NCBI RefSeq assembly: GCF_009720625.1
Contig: NZ_CP046266.1
Span: 5,538,543-5,602,542, forward strand
Direction of reading: 5' to 3'
DNA length: 64,000 bases
Source: Metabacillus sediminilitoris
Lineage (GTDB): Bacteria > Bacillota > Bacilli > Bacillales > Bacillaceae
Shown: positions 34,209 to 45,093 of the stretch, piece by piece
How the letters are laid out: each line of letters opens with the position of its first letter
Numbering within the stretch: the first letter of the stretch is position 1
Position numbers and translations under genes: made by a program
The notes under the pieces: model-generated
What the model saw: the letters and a program-made list of their open reading frames with translations, nothing else
The model's database searches: none
What the model was told of the DNA's origin: nothing

Positions 34209-34916
34209 TTACTCCTGATCAGAGTTACGTAAATAGTAGCCTACTCCGCGTCGTGTAACAATCCATGTAGGGTGACTTGGACTATCCTCTATTTTTTCTC
34301 TCAGTCGTCTCACCGTAACATCCACTGTTCGAACATCTCCAAAGTAATCATAGCCCCAGACTGTTTGCAGTAAATGTTCACGGGTCATAACCTGTCCAAT
34401 ATGTTGTGCTAAATAATGAAGAAGCTCAAACTCTCTATGTGTTAACTCAATTGTTTCTCCACGTTTTGATACTACATAAGCATCAGGATGGATGACAAGC
34501 GAACCAACCGTAATTTCATTTGTTGCTCCTTTTGTTTCACTATTTTCAATCGCCTGTTGACGGCGTAAATTAGCCTTAACTCGAGCTAGTAATTCCCGTG
34601 TGCTAAATGGTTTTGTTACATAATCATCAGCACCAAGCTCAAGACCTAAAACCTTATCGATTTCAGAATCCTTAGCTGTTAGCATAATGATGGGCATGTC
34701 ATACTTTTTACGTACCTCTCGACAAACCTCCATACCATCTTTATTCGGCAGCATAATATCTAATAATAGAAGGTCAGGATTAATTTCCTCAACCATTTCT
34801 AATGCTTGATTTCCATCATATGCACAGTAAACGGTATACCCTTCTTTTTTTAAGTTAAATTGCAAAATATCTGCAATCGGTTTTTCATCATCAACAACTA
34901 AAATCTTTTTTTCCAA
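34209..34916 (-). CDS. walR: WalR (YycF), essential OmpR-family response regulator
   Basis: WalR binds direct repeats upstream of peptidoglycan hydrolase genes. The receiver domain has the acidic pair in VVDDEKP, the phospho-acceptor Asp in [12 protein letters not shown] and the Lys in [11 protein letters not shown]. The C-terminal winged helix has [19 protein letters not shown] and [16 protein letters not shown]. At 235 residues it is typical. It is the first gene of the walRKHIJ operon. Confidence 0.97.
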   Translation of the reverse strand: MEKKILVVDDEKPIADILQFNLKKEGYTVYCAYDGNQALEMVEEINPDLLLLDIMLPNKDGMEVCREVRKKYDMPIIMLTAKDSEIDKVLGLELGADDYVTKPFSTRELLARVKANLRRQQAIENSETKGATNEITVGSLVIHPDAYVVSKRGETIELTHREFELLHYLAQHIGQVMTREHLLQTVWGYDYFGDVRTVDVTVRRLREKIEDSPSHPTWIVTRRGVGYYLRNSDQE

Positions 34917-35098
34917 TGTATTCGCCCCTTTAGGTTACGTGTATACTCTACTATTAAATGTAACATGTTCACAGATGAGATTCATCTTTTTAAAGTCATA
35001 TTCTTATCTATCATATAATAAATAAAATGACGTGTAATCACCTGTTAAAATATGGTATATACTTATGATCGTTTAATGTGCTGGAAAGCTTAAGAAAA

Positions 35099-35138
35099 AA
35101 AGAGTCTGACGCAAATTATTTATGTGCCAGACCCTTTC
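35099..35138 (-). terminator. Terminator of the M23 endopeptidase gene
   Basis: GGGTCTGGCAC pairs imperfectly with GCGTCAGACTC around a 14-base AT-rich loop; seven T residues follow on the minus strand. Confidence 0.65.
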
Positions 35139-35142
35139 TACC

Positions 35143-36591
35143 TTATTGTAAATAATCCCTTGGATTTTTCAAATTCCCGTTATCATATACTTCAAAATGC
35201 AGGTGTACTCCAGTTGAATTTCCCGTTGATCCCATAACCCCAAGCTTCTGACCTTTTGATACAACTTGTCCTACAGACACTGAAATAGAATCTAAGTGTG
35301 CATAGACTGTTTTTAATCCATTATTATGGTCAATAACTACCTTGTTTCCATATCCACCGTTAAAGCCAGCTGAAATGACTTCACCATTATCTGCTGCTTT
35401 AATTGTACGGTCACTTGGTCTAGCAATATCAATTCCCTTATGAAGCTTGCCCCAACGTTGGCCTAATTCACTAGATACATAGCCGCCAACTGCTGGCCAT
35501 GCTAATTCTCCAGTACCTCTTGAAGGGATAACCTTTGTACCTTTCACAATTACTTTTTTAACAGGTTCTTTTAGCATCTTTTCGTCTACTGTTTCACGTT
35601 TCACTTCTGAACCATTTTCTTCATAGATTAAGTAGTTAACTAGTTTTTCGCCACTTTTTCCTTCTTGTGTTGTTTTTTGTTCTCCCTTTAACATGGATCG
35701 GTCCTCTTTGATCTCTGTTTCAAATGAAATCGTTTCTTTTTTTGAAACTTCTTGTTTTACATTCACTTTTACAAAAGGCATCAAAACGGCAACATTTAAC
35801 ACATCACCAGGTTTAATTAATGAATCTTCTTCTAGTCCATTATTCAATTGTAATAATTGTTCCAATGATAAGTTATGTTTTGTTGCAATCTCACTTAGTA
35901 CATCCTGTTCCTGAACTTTATATTTCTTTTCCTTAAATGTCCCCTTTTTTAAGAGATTAACGCCTTCCTCAATCGTTAGAACTATGTCGGGTGACACTTT
36001 TTTTGAATTGAATGAAACCATCTCAGAAAATGTGACGTCCACTATTCGAGATTGTCCTTCTTGTAGTGGCTCTAAAGGCAGTTTAGCGACTTTTCTTGCT
36101 TCAAGCTCCTTTAGGACTTCTTCTGAAACGAATTGAAGCTTATATTTATTTAAAACTTCTTCCGCATCCTCTTTGCTTTTAAAATTAGCAACAGACTGAC
36201 CGTTTATGATTAATTCAGTAGCTTCAACCGCTACATCAAGTTCATTATCTAGTTTTTGTAGTGCTTCATCATTATTAGAAACTGGATGAAACATTTGCTC
36301 AGGGATGATTTCTATATCTTCAACCGTTAATTGCAAGTTTGGATAGTTTTGTTTTTGCTTCTCTACTTTTGAGTCAGCAAGCTTATCTATCAGCTGTTTA
36401 TTATCGACAGTTCCCATATAATCTCCATCATGGTAAATATGATAAACAGATGAAAAAGCTGTTTCTGCAGAAGCATTATCTACTCCAAAAGTAAATATAG
36501 CAGCTAATGCTGCACACATTGTTAGCTTTTTTATAAATGAAGCTCCGTTACGACCTTTATGATCTACTAATCTATTTGTACGCTTAAACAC
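35143..36591 (-). CDS. Secreted M23 endopeptidase with LysM and G5 domains
   Basis: A 482-residue exported murein hydrolase. It has an N-terminal membrane/signal segment (KLTMCAALAAIFTFGVDNASA), a LysM domain (KYKVQEQDVLSEIATKHNLS, LLQLNNGLEEDSLIKPGDVL), a G5 domain at about residues 280-350, and a C-terminal lysostaphin-type M23 domain with zinc ligands in GKLHKGIDIA and HLHFEVYDNG. It begins with GTG after AGGAGG. It lies just upstream of walR in chromosomal order and may be controlled by WalRK, but no WalR site was identified. Confidence 0.9.
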   Translation of the reverse strand: MFKRTNRLVDHKGRNGASFIKKLTMCAALAAIFTFGVDNASAETAFSSVYHIYHDGDYMGTVDNKQLIDKLADSKVEKQKQNYPNLQLTVEDIEIIPEQMFHPVSNNDEALQKLDNELDVAVEATELIINGQSVANFKSKEDAEEVLNKYKLQFVSEEVLKELEARKVAKLPLEPLQEGQSRIVDVTFSEMVSFNSKKVSPDIVLTIEEGVNLLKKGTFKEKKYKVQEQDVLSEIATKHNLSLEQLLQLNNGLEEDSLIKPGDVLNVAVLMPFVKVNVKQEVSKKETISFETEIKEDRSMLKGEQKTTQEGKSGEKLVNYLIYEENGSEVKRETVDEKMLKEPVKKVIVKGTKVIPSRGTGELAWPAVGGYVSSELGQRWGKLHKGIDIARPSDRTIKAADNGEVISAGFNGGYGNKVVIDHNNGLKTVYAHLDSISVSVGQVVSKGQKLGVMGSTGNSTGVHLHFEVYDNGNLKNPRDYLQ

Positions 36592-36812
36592 CAGTATTTC
36601 CTCCTAAAACTATCCTACAACGAACGTAGAAAACTTCTCTTAAATAGGGCATTGGTTCTAAATCGACAAAATTCTCATTCTACTCAACTCTACTAATTTA
36701 CCATACAATTTATCTATTCATTAAAAATGTAACAAACTGTAATACGATTGTAGTATTACATACATAATTTTCTTATGTTCCCTTTATTTTTCACTTTCGA
36801 GTAAAAAAAGAG

Positions 36813-36845
36813 AAAAAGCATGATTCATTTAGAATCATGCTTTTT
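36813..36845 (-). terminator. Terminator of the tRNA cluster
   Basis: Fourteen-base arms AAAAAGCATGATTC and its complement with a five-base loop lie immediately downstream of tRNA-Phe on the minus strand. Confidence 0.85.
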
Positions 36846-36849
36846 AAAG

Positions 36850-36922
36850 TGGCTCGGGACGGAATCGAACCGCCGACACATGGATTTTCAGTCCATTGCT
36901 CTACCGACTGAGCTACCGAGCC
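36850..36922 (-). tRNA. tRNA-Phe (GAA)
   Basis: The 73-base minus-strand sequence folds as a cloverleaf: acceptor GGCTCGG/CCGAGCC, D arm with AGCTCAGTCGGTAGAGC, anticodon loop CTGAAAATC giving GAA, and T loop GGTTCGATTCC. The CCA end is not encoded. Confidence 0.95.
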
Positions 36923-37027
36923 ATAATTTGTAAGTAGTTTACTTTAGGACCACTTTTTTGCTTTAAGTAATTTAGAACTGCATTTTATTTATGTTTTATG
37001 AATCGTTTCAACTTAGTCCATCGTCCT

Positions 37028-37105
37028 CATCTCAGGATGATTATTCGAGGAGCAGTTCGATGAGTACGCTGATGCTTTGCTTCGCAGCTTATGCGTTCGT
37101 GCTCT
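37028..37105. repeat. tRNA-cluster spacer repeat, copy 1
   Basis: About 78 bases, including GTACGCTGATGCTTTGCTTC followed by GCAGC, recur with scattered changes at 37460-37537. Both copies lie between or after tRNA genes and end in GTGCTCT, which resembles the end of a tRNA D arm. Confidence 0.65.
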
Positions 37106-37150
37106 GAATTAAATTCTATTATGTATTGATGATTTTACTTATAAAACAAA

Positions 37151-37227
37151 TGGCGGTCCGGACGGGACTCGAACCCGCGACCTCCTGCGTGACAGGCAGG
37201 CATTCTAACCAACTGAACTACCGGACC
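37151..37227 (-). tRNA. tRNA-Asp (GTC)
   Basis: The 77-base sequence on the minus strand begins GGTCCGGTAGTTCAGTTGG, has anticodon loop CTGTCACG (GTC), T loop GGTTCGAGTCC and an encoded CCA end. Confidence 0.95.
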
Positions 37228-37258
37228 ATTATTTAGAGATTTTATTAGTAGTCATAAG

Positions 37259-37330
37259 TGACCCGTACGGGATTCGAACCCGTGTTACCGCCGTGAAAGG
37301 GCGGTGTCTTAACCGCTTGACCAACGGGCC
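37259..37330 (-). tRNA. tRNA-Glu (TTC)
   Basis: Minus-strand cloverleaf beginning GGCCCGTTGGTCAAGCGG, anticodon loop CTTTCACG (TTC), T loop GGTTCGAATCC. No encoded CCA. Confidence 0.95.
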
Positions 37331-37350
37331 ATTTTAACATGGTAATAAAA

Positions 37351-37426
37351 TGGTGAGCCATGAAGGACTCGAACCTTCGACCCTCTGATTAAAAGTCAGA
37401 TGCTCTACCGACTGAGCTAATGGCTC
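37351..37426 (-). tRNA. tRNA-Lys (TTT)
   Basis: Minus-strand cloverleaf beginning GAGCCATTAGCTCAGTCGG, anticodon loop CTTTTAATC (TTT), T loop GGTTCGAGTCC and an encoded CCA end. It is the first intact tRNA of the operon Lys-Glu-Asp-Phe. Confidence 0.95.
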
Positions 37427-37459
37427 TTAGTTTGAAAACACTCTTAGTATGTATGCTCA

Positions 37460-37537
37460 AATCTCAGAAGGGCTATTCAAGAAGCAGCTCGATCTGTACG
37501 CTGATGTTTTGCTTCGCAGCTGATTCAACTGTGCTCT
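37460..37537. repeat. tRNA-cluster spacer repeat, copy 2
   Basis: This matches copy 1 at 37028-37105 (shared stretches GTACGCTGATG and TTTGCTTCGCAGCT). It continues directly into a tRNA 5' remnant. Confidence 0.65.
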
Positions 37538-37557
37538 ACCTACTGAGCTAATCGCTC
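37531..37557 (-). pseudogene. tRNA 5'-half remnant
   Basis: The minus strand reads GAGCGATTAGCTCAGTAGG then TAGAGCAC, which is a normal acceptor strand plus D arm close to tRNA-Lys. No anticodon or T arm follows; the spacer repeat takes their place. It is a truncated tRNA gene. Confidence 0.65.
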
Positions 37558-37723
37558 ATCTTCTAAATGAGTTATTTACACTACCCTTTTAACAGGACGT
37601 GATCTATCATATCACACCCTAAATAGATTAAACAACAATTTTTTTATTAATTTAATAGATTTTTTTCAAAAAAGAAAGAGAACCGGACTTTTCCGCTTCC
37701 CCTTCTTAGTTGGAAAACCATTA

Positions 37724-39010
37724 TTAGCTGTATACACTGCGGATAACATTCGTTTGTGTTCTATCTGGTCCAACAGAGAAGATAGATAATGGAATGCCTG
37801 TAAGCTGTGAAATACGCTCGATATAATGTCTAGCATTTTCCGGCAACTCATTTAATGTACGAACACCAGTAATATCTTCTGTCCAGCCTGGTAGTTCTTC
37901 ATATACTGGCTCGCATTCTGAAAGAACTTTTAAGCTAGCAGGATATTCATTAATTGTTTCACCTTTATATTTATAGGCAACACAAATTTTTAATGTTTCA
38001 ATTCCTGTTAAAACGTCAATTGAATTTAGGGACAGATCTGTTAATCCACTTACTCTTCTAGCATGGCGAACAACAACACTGTCAAACCAGCCAACACGAC
38101 GTGGACGGCCAGTCGTTGTACCATATTCACGACCAACTTCACGAATTTGATTACCAATTTCGTTTGTTAATTCTGTTGGAAATGGTCCATCACCAACGCG
38201 AGTTGTGTATGCTTTTGATACACCAACAACGTGGTCAATCTTTGTTGGGCCAACACCAGAACCTATTGTAACTCCACCAGCAACCGGGTTAGATGATGTG
38301 ACGAAAGGATATGTACCTTGATCAATATCAAGCATAACTCCTTGTGCACCTTCGAAAAGAACACGACGACCTTCATCTAGTGCATCATTTAAAACAACTG
38401 ATGTATCTACTACATATTGTTTGAACTGTTGTCCGTATTCGTAATATTCTTCTAAGATTTCTTCAACAGTAAAGCCTTCTACTTCATAAAACTTTTCAAG
38501 TAGGCGGTTTTTCTCTTTTAACGCATTAATAAGTTTTTCTTCGAACACATCACGTTCTAATAAATCAGAAATTCGGATTCCTACACGAGCGGCTTTATCC
38601 ATGTAAGCTGGTCCAATTCCTTTTTTCGTTGTACCAATTTTGTTTGCGCCTTTTCTCTCTTCTTCAACCTCATCCAATTTTAGATGATATGGTAAAATAA
38701 CATGCGCACGATTACTTATACGTAAATTATCTGTTGTAACTCCACGTTCATGTAAATAAGCAAGTTCTTGTACAAGTGCCTTTGGATCAACAACCATTCC
38801 GTTTCCAATTACACTAATTTTATCTTTATAAAAAATTCCAGATGGAATTAAGTGAAGTTTATATGTCTCTCCACCAAATTTAATTGTGTGACCTGCATTG
38901 TTTCCACCTTGATATCGAGCAATAACCTCTGCATTTTCAGAAAGGAAGTCTGTAATTTTCCCTTTTCCTTCATCTCCCCATTGAGTTCCAACAACTACTA
39001 CTGAAGACAT
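37724..39010 (-). CDS. purA: Adenylosuccinate synthetase
   Basis: PurA joins IMP and aspartate with GTP to make adenylosuccinate, the first step to AMP. The GTP/IMP site [18 protein letters not shown] is at the N-terminus, with [10 protein letters not shown] and later [14 protein letters not shown]. The start is the ATG at 39010 after GGAGGTG, giving 428 residues; an ATG three codons earlier is less well placed. Twin PurR boxes lie upstream, as in B. subtilis. Confidence 0.97.
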   Translation of the reverse strand: MSSVVVVGTQWGDEGKGKITDFLSENAEVIARYQGGNNAGHTIKFGGETYKLHLIPSGIFYKDKISVIGNGMVVDPKALVQELAYLHERGVTTDNLRISNRAHVILPYHLKLDEVEEERKGANKIGTTKKGIGPAYMDKAARVGIRISDLLERDVFEEKLINALKEKNRLLEKFYEVEGFTVEEILEEYYEYGQQFKQYVVDTSVVLNDALDEGRRVLFEGAQGVMLDIDQGTYPFVTSSNPVAGGVTIGSGVGPTKIDHVVGVSKAYTTRVGDGPFPTELTNEIGNQIREVGREYGTTTGRPRRVGWFDSVVVRHARRVSGLTDLSLNSIDVLTGIETLKICVAYKYKGETINEYPASLKVLSECEPVYEELPGWTEDITGVRTLNELPENARHYIERISQLTGIPLSIFSVGPDRTQTNVIRSVYS

Positions 39011-39082
39011 TCTGTGCACCTCCGTAATTTCGCACTAATCAAACATGTTTATTTTACCAATGACCTATTAGAAAGTCAATGT

Positions 39083-39127
39083 AAATACGAACATTTCAAA
39101 TTAAAAAAGATGTATTTGTTCGTATAT
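39083..39127 (-). promoter_or_regulatory. Twin PurR boxes upstream of purA
   Basis: AAATACGAACATT at 39083-39095 and the oppositely oriented TTTGTTCGTATAT at 39115-39127 each differ from the PurBox AWWWCCGAACWWT at one or two positions. With 14-base boxes the gap is 17 bases, the spacing known for PurR operators. PurR-mediated repression relieved by PRPP is inferred. Confidence 0.7.
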
Positions 39128-39555
39128 TTCAACATAATTAATAAAATACAACGTATCATCTGACTAGGATTATGAATTAATCCATTTTCACATACACTTA
39201 TTATTATCCCAAATCAGTTGGTTATATTTCAGGGGAAATAATTTTACTCTTACAATTTAAAATCCATCATACTTCTTCCTACTTATAGCTTCTCCATTTT
39301 TTCATAGAAATTCATGAAAAACTGATTACCCTTCATTCTGTCTTTAATCGAGCAGCTTATTGAGCATCAATCTTTTATATAGAAAATTTATTTTTGTTTT
39401 CAGAACTTATTTGAGTGAAATTTATTTTAGTAGAACGTACTATAAGTAATTTGTCCTCTACCCCTCCCAAAATGGATTTCTGGTTAGTTATAATCATTCC
39501 AACAACTTTAGAATAAGAATGAGTCATACCTTTATCAGTATGGCTACACTTTTCA

Positions 39556-39599
39556 TATAAAAAATAGCAGTACGAATTCTTGTGAGAATCACACTGCTA
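39556..39599 (-). terminator. dnaC terminator
   Basis: TAGCAGT and ACTGCTA arms continue into GATTC/GAATT with small mismatches, followed by T residues on the minus strand. Confidence 0.7.
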
Positions 39600-39678
39600 A
39601 TTGTCATGTTATTTATTGCATAAAAAAGAGAATAACATATGAATGCCATCCTCTTCCTAACTAACAAACAAGCACTTT

Positions 39679-41049
39679 TTAAGCACCAGCTGGAACGCCA
39701 GCATCATCAAAACGCCGTTCTAGGTTAACGAATTTATTGTATTCTTTCACAAAAGCCAATGATACGGTGCCTACAGGGCCATTACGTTGCTTAGCAATAA
39801 TGATTTCAATGATATTTTTATTCTCTGATTCCTTATCGTAGTAATCATCGCGGTATAAGAAGGCAACAATATCAGCATCTTGCTCAATACTCCCTGATTC
39901 ACGAATATCAGACATCATTGGGCGCTTATCTTGACGCTGCTCTACTCCACGAGATAGCTGTGATAATGCTATAACTGGGACTTTTAGTTCACGAGCTAAT
40001 TCTTTTAGTGTACGGGAAATTTCTGATACCTCTTGTTGACGGTTGTCACTACGACCGCTACCTTGGATTAATTGCAAGTAATCGATCAATACCATTCCAA
40101 GTCCACTTTCCTGCTTTAAGCGACGGCATTTGGCACGGATTTCACTCACACGGATACCTGGCGTATCATCGATATAAATCCCGGCATTTGAGAGACTCCC
40201 CATTGCCATAGTCAGCTTGCCCCAGTCTTCAGGTGTTAATGAACCTGTTCTAAGTCTTTGTGCATCAATATTACCCTCAGCACAAAGCATCCTCATTACA
40301 AGCTGGTCAGCACCCATCTCAAGACTAAAGATTGCGACGTTCTCATCTGTTTTGGTTGCGACGTTTTGTGCAATATTTAAGGCAAAGGCTGTTTTACCAA
40401 CTGATGGACGTGCAGCTACGATAATTAAATCATTCCGCTGAAAACCAGCTGTCATTTTATCAAGTTCAAGGAATCCTGTTGGGATACCTGTAACGTCCCC
40501 TTTACGGTCATGTAACAATTCAATGTTATCATATGTTTGAACAAGAACATCTTTAATGTTCTGAAAGGCGCCAGCATTTTTTCGCTGTGCTACCTCCATA
40601 ATCGTTTTTTCTGCCTCATTTAATAGAACTTCAACTTCATCTTCACGACTATAGCCATCCTGTGCTATTCCAGTAGCTGTGCGGATTAATCGGCGTAATA
40701 TTGATTTCTCTTCGACTATTTTTCCGTAATATTCAATATTAGCAGCTGTTGGTACAGAGTTCGCCAAGTCACTTAGGTAGGAAACTCCGCCTACTTCTTC
40801 TAATAGATTGGCATCAGCTAATTCAGATGTTACCGTAACTAAATCAACCGGTTCACCTTTATCTGATAACTCAAGCATTGCATTATAAATTTTTTGATGT
40901 GCTGCTCGATAAAAGTCTTCTGGGATTAATAACTCTGATGCTAATGTTAAGGAAGACGGTTGAAGGAAAATAGCACCCAATACGGCCTGCTCTGCTTCTA
41001 TATTTTGTGGTGGAATACGATCACCAAATAACTCGTTTATGATGACCAC
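39679..41049 (-). CDS. dnaC: Replicative DNA helicase DnaC (DnaB family)
   Basis: The hexameric helicase unwinds DNA at the replication fork; Bacillus calls it DnaC, E. coli DnaB. The N-terminal domain starts RIPPQNIEAEQAVLGAIFLQ. The RecA-like domain has Walker A ARPSVGKTAFALN, Walker B VLIDYLQLI and DIRESGSIEQDADIV. The sequence ends RRFDDAGVPAGA as in B. subtilis. The start is assigned to GTG at 41049, but its ribosome site (AAAGGA) is only two bases away, so the exact start is uncertain. Confidence 0.95.
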   Translation of the reverse strand: MVIINELFGDRIPPQNIEAEQAVLGAIFLQPSSLTLASELLIPEDFYRAAHQKIYNAMLELSDKGEPVDLVTVTSELADANLLEEVGGVSYLSDLANSVPTAANIEYYGKIVEEKSILRRLIRTATGIAQDGYSREDEVEVLLNEAEKTIMEVAQRKNAGAFQNIKDVLVQTYDNIELLHDRKGDVTGIPTGFLELDKMTAGFQRNDLIIVAARPSVGKTAFALNIAQNVATKTDENVAIFSLEMGADQLVMRMLCAEGNIDAQRLRTGSLTPEDWGKLTMAMGSLSNAGIYIDDTPGIRVSEIRAKCRRLKQESGLGMVLIDYLQLIQGSGRSDNRQQEVSEISRTLKELARELKVPVIALSQLSRGVEQRQDKRPMMSDIRESGSIEQDADIVAFLYRDDYYDKESENKNIIEIIIAKQRNGPVGTVSLAFVKEYNKFVNLERRFDDAGVPAGA

Positions 41050-41284
41050 CGTCCTTTTTTTAATAATTGCTAGTAAATTATCAATAAATCAATCTCTTAT
41101 AAGAATAGCATAAGCGCATTGTTCACCTGTCATACGAAAGGGACAGGCGCAAATAAGTTAGTACATAATTATTCTTAAATAGATCGTTCAATTAAAAACT
41201 CTTAGGTATTAAGCATAAAAAAAAAGTGGCTAAGCTTCAAGATAAATTTCACTCTTTCCACAAAACCACAACTTCTTCCAACAT

Positions 41285-41731
41285 TTACTGTTCAGTTACT
41301 TGCACTTTTACTGTTGCTGAAACTTCAGGATGAAGTCTTACAGGTACATTCGTAACTCCAAGCGAACGAATCCCATCAGGTAAATCAAGTTTACGTTTAT
41401 CGAGCTTAATGTTATGACTCTTTTTAAGTTCATCAGCAATTTGTTTGCTCGTAACTGAACCAAATAAACGTCCGCCTTCACCTGATTTAGCATGTAATTG
41501 AACCGTTATTGCTTCTAATTGCTTTTTAAGATTTTGCATTTGCTCTAATTCTTGAATTGCTTCCTGCTCTTGTTTTTTCTTTTGAGCATTTAAAGAACTT
41601 ACATTTGCACTGTTCGCTTCTACTGCAAGTCCTTGTTTAATTAGAAAATTATGTGCATATCCATCTGCAACATTTTTAACTTCTCCTTTTTTCCCTTTAC
41701 CTTTTACATCTTTTAGAAAGATTACTTTCAT
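41285..41731 (-). CDS. rplI: 50S ribosomal protein L9
   Basis: L9 binds 23S rRNA near the L1 stalk and helps keep the reading frame. The 148-residue protein begins [20 protein letters not shown], with the long central helix and the C-terminal domain ([17 protein letters not shown]). It overlaps the gdpP stop codon by four bases and is the last gene of the yybS-gdpP-rplI set. Confidence 0.97.
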   Translation of the reverse strand: MKVIFLKDVKGKGKKGEVKNVADGYAHNFLIKQGLAVEANSANVSSLNAQKKKQEQEAIQELEQMQNLKKQLEAITVQLHAKSGEGGRLFGSVTSKQIADELKKSHNIKLDKRKLDLPDGIRSLGVTNVPVRLHPEVSATVKVQVTEQ

Positions 41732-43701
41732 GATTTTATTCCTCCTTCGAGATAATCCTCTATTGCTTCTTTTAATTTTTCTTCAGCTTCTATAAGCGTC
41801 AAATTTTCAAGCATTGTTGCCGCATTTGTTAAATGACCGCCGCCATCTAGAGCTTCCATAATTAATTGAACATTGATTTCCCCTAGTGACCTGGCGCTAA
41901 TTCCTATTTTATTACTATCACGCCTTGCAATCACAAATGAAGCAACAATCCCGTTCATTGTTAACAATGTATCTGCTGCTTGTGCAATGATTACCTGTTC
42001 AAAAAAAACATCATCTTCTGCAGTTGAGATCGCAATGCCCTCTTTATAAATATCAGCATGTTGAATAAGCTTTGCCCGTTTTACGTAAGTATCAATATCT
42101 TCCTTCATGAATTTCTGAACTAAAACCGTATCAGCGCCTTTTGCTCTTAAGTAAGAGGCGGCATCAAAGGTTCGTGATCCTGTACGTAGTGTAAAGCTTT
42201 TCGTATCAACAATGATACCTGCTAATAATGCTGTTGCTTCGATCATATTCATTTTTAAACGCTTTGGCTGATATTCTAATAACTCTGTGACTAGCTCTGC
42301 TGTAGATGACGCATATGGCTCCATATAAACGAGAATTGGATCCTTAATAAACTCTTCGCCACGTCTATGGTGATCAATGACAATCACATGTTCACTTCTT
42401 ATAAGCAGCCTTTCATCAATTACTAATGATGGTTTATGTGTATCAACAACAATGAGAAGTGTTTCATCCGTCATAATCTCTAACGCTTGGTCAGGGGTAA
42501 TAAATCTAGACCATAGTTCCGGGTGTTGTTTCACCTCAAGTAATAATTGTCCAACCCCTGAATCAAGTGTCGTTGGGTCGAGGATAATAAACCCTTCTTT
42601 TTCATTTGCATCTGATACTTTTAGTATACCTATGGCAGAACCGATTGCATCCATATCTGGAAATTTATGTCCCATAATCATCACTTTATCACTTTCGGAA
42701 ACAATTTCTTTTAGTGCATGTGAAATAACCCGTGCTCGTACTCTCGTTCGTTTTTCCATTGGATTTGTCTTGCCGCCAAAGAATTTGATCTTACCGTTTG
42801 TTTGTTTTATGGCAACCTGATCTCCGCCACGACCTAACGCCAAGTCAAGACCAGATTGAGCAAGATCGCCAAGCTCTTGTAATGAAGATACACCAGTCCC
42901 AATCCCTATACTTAAAGTTAACGATACATTATGCATTGTTGTCTTCTCTCGAACTTCATCTAAAATAGAGAATTTGGTTTTTTCTAATTTCAACAGAATA
43001 TTTTCATTTAACACACCGAGAAAGCGTTCCGAGGAAATTCTTTTTAAAAATACACCATAATCCTTTGCCCACTTGTTCAATAAAGCTGTTACCTCGCTAT
43101 TGATGGCACTTTTCGACTGATCGTCCATTCCTTGAGTAAGCTCATCATAATTATCTAAAAATATTAATGCAAGTACTGTTCGTTCATCTTCATATTGCTT
43201 TTCAATTTCAATTTGCTCTGTTACATCAAAGAAATATAATAGACGTTCATCTCGCTTAATAATGACTTTAAATTTCCGATCATGCAAGGTAATGGTTTCT
43301 GTGTCAACTTCTTGTTTGATTAATGGCACTAACGCATCTGCTACATCAAAGAGGGATCTCCCAACTAATGTGTCACCATCAAAACAAGATGTCAAAAATG
43401 GATTCGTCCATTCAATATGAAATTGATCATTAAAAAGCATGATACCGATGGGCATTTCCATTAATGCTTCTTCCCCGACCTTTTTTAGTCGATAAGAAAG
43501 CGTTGTAATGTAGTCCTCCATTTCTGTATGTAAGCTGGAAATAGCCTTTTGGAGAAAATAAAGGGCAATTCCTAAACAAATAGATATGACTAAACCAATT
43601 ATCCATTGAAAGAAGTATAAAAACAGTACAGCTATTACTGTTATGGCAATTAATGCATAAACAGAATAACGGATTAATGGCTTTTCATAAAAACTCGGCA
43701 T
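41728..43701 (-). CDS. gdpP: GdpP, membrane cyclic-di-AMP phosphodiesterase
   Basis: GdpP hydrolyses c-di-AMP. The 657-residue protein has two membrane segments in its first 60 residues, a degenerate PAS domain (about 85-150), a degenerate GGDEF domain (about 170-300), and a DHH-DHHA1 phosphodiesterase domain with [30 protein letters not shown] and the C-terminal GGGHLTNAA. Its position between yybS and rplI is the normal Bacillus order. Confidence 0.95.
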   Translation of the reverse strand: MPSFYEKPLIRYSVYALIAITVIAVLFLYFFQWIIGLVISICLGIALYFLQKAISSLHTEMEDYITTLSYRLKKVGEEALMEMPIGIMLFNDQFHIEWTNPFLTSCFDGDTLVGRSLFDVADALVPLIKQEVDTETITLHDRKFKVIIKRDERLLYFFDVTEQIEIEKQYEDERTVLALIFLDNYDELTQGMDDQSKSAINSEVTALLNKWAKDYGVFLKRISSERFLGVLNENILLKLEKTKFSILDEVREKTTMHNVSLTLSIGIGTGVSSLQELGDLAQSGLDLALGRGGDQVAIKQTNGKIKFFGGKTNPMEKRTRVRARVISHALKEIVSESDKVMIMGHKFPDMDAIGSAIGILKVSDANEKEGFIILDPTTLDSGVGQLLLEVKQHPELWSRFITPDQALEIMTDETLLIVVDTHKPSLVIDERLLIRSEHVIVIDHHRRGEEFIKDPILVYMEPYASSTAELVTELLEYQPKRLKMNMIEATALLAGIIVDTKSFTLRTGSRTFDAASYLRAKGADTVLVQKFMKEDIDTYVKRAKLIQHADIYKEGIAISTAEDDVFFEQVIIAQAADTLLTMNGIVASFVIARRDSNKIGISARSLGEINVQLIMEALDGGGHLTNAATMLENLTLIEAEEKLKEAIEDYLEGGIKS

Positions 43702-43740
43702 TCGTTTTCATCAACTCCTCTCAGGCAATAATTCACACTC

Positions 43741-44676
43741 TTACTTTTTAGTTATTTTACCACGTAGAGGGAAGCATAAATCAATTATACCTAAGATTCT
43801 AACAAGATAAAGTAATAATGGTATGAGCAGTGAAGCAATGACCATGATAATAGGTATTGCCTTTGACAGGCCTTTTATGTATGAATAGTAATAAATAAAC
43901 GAATAACCTTGAATAAGGATAAAGAACTGCAAAATAAAAAATAAATTAATCAACGCCATAAAGTAAAAGCTATCTTGGTCATGCTTTATCATCAGCAAGA
44001 TCGATACAATTAAATAATACCAAACGATACTTACCGGCAATTTCCACTCTCTAAATGGCTTTAATGGGGAAAGTCCAACCTTTAATCGCTTAAGTACTGG
44101 TACTGCAATAAGATGACTAAGAAGGGCAAATAGCATTCCAGTTGAAACAAACAATGTTGGTGTTAAAGTAGGGATTAACTTCATTCCTTCTTCAAACCCT
44201 TTAAATTGTTTATCAACATCAATTTTAGGGTCAATAGCCATCATCATTGATTTTGACTGCTCAATCGATTCTTTAAGGATACCGATTGAATCGTTAATAG
44301 GATCAATTTGAAAAAATACAATAACCCCTATGTAAGAAATGACTATACTTATTGTATATGCGATACTTCCACCTATTAAGGCTGCCATTGACTGATTTTT
44401 TTTATAAAAGTAGCCCATCGTTAATCCGCTGAACCCAAATGTGAAGGCGATCAAAATATTCGCTACTGAACCAAATAAAATCGACAGAATACTTGCCGCT
44501 ATTAACAACATAAAAGCCATTCCATGACCATGCCTTATTGTATAGATCATAAATGGTAATGGAAGCACAAAGAGTAAAATTGTGCCTATGAATGGTGCAT
44601 ATAAAGCAAAAAGCATAAAAACCAAGAATAATGCTAATAAAATGGCCCCTTCTGTTATAACATGAACACGCCTCAC
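43741..44676 (-). CDS. yybS: YybS, DUF2232 polytopic membrane protein
   Basis: The 311-residue protein has about eight membrane segments and the DUF2232 layout of Bacillus YybS. It starts with GTG after GAGGTGA. Its function is not established; it is consistently encoded just upstream of gdpP, which suggests a link to c-di-AMP or membrane physiology. Confidence 0.9.
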   Translation of the reverse strand: MRRVHVITEGAILLALFLVFMLFALYAPFIGTILLFVLPLPFMIYTIRHGHGMAFMLLIAASILSILFGSVANILIAFTFGFSGLTMGYFYKKNQSMAALIGGSIAYTISIVISYIGVIVFFQIDPINDSIGILKESIEQSKSMMMAIDPKIDVDKQFKGFEEGMKLIPTLTPTLFVSTGMLFALLSHLIAVPVLKRLKVGLSPLKPFREWKLPVSIVWYYLIVSILLMIKHDQDSFYFMALINLFFILQFFILIQGYSFIYYYSYIKGLSKAIPIIMVIASLLIPLLLYLVRILGIIDLCFPLRGKITKK

Positions 44677-44756
44677 TCTTTCACCTCATTTAAAGAGATT
44701 ATCTTTTTCATTTCACTAAATGTTCTCTAACGTAGTGACATTGATGAAAGCTATAT

Positions 44757-44795
44757 GAAAAAAGCACAGAAAGGATGTCATCCTTATCTGTGCTA
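44757..44795 (-). terminator. rpsF-ssbA-rpsR operon terminator
   Basis: AGCACAGATAAGGATG pairs with CATCCTTTCTGTGCT with one mismatch and short loop, followed by T residues on the minus strand. Confidence 0.9.
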
Positions 44796-44803
44796 ATCAA
44801 TTA

Positions 44804-45079
<276 letters not shown>

Positions 45080-45093
45080 TCATATATTTTAAC

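Larger units (their letters stand above)
39011..39678. other. purA-dnaC intergenic region
   Basis: This 670-base spacer contains the PurR boxes (39083-39127) next to purA and the dnaC terminator (39556-39599). Between about 39140 and 39540 I see no gene, repeat or RNA structure. Confidence 0.5.

Noticed and set aside
35041..35070. ACTTATGATCG resembling the attachment core
   Set aside because: The match stops after ACTTATGAT, there is no GGTTC part, and the location is the spacer upstream of walR in conserved core genome.
41210..41280. Possible rplI terminator
   Set aside because: GTGG and CCAC ends with a T run are present downstream of rplI, but the stem is short and interrupted, so I did not list it.
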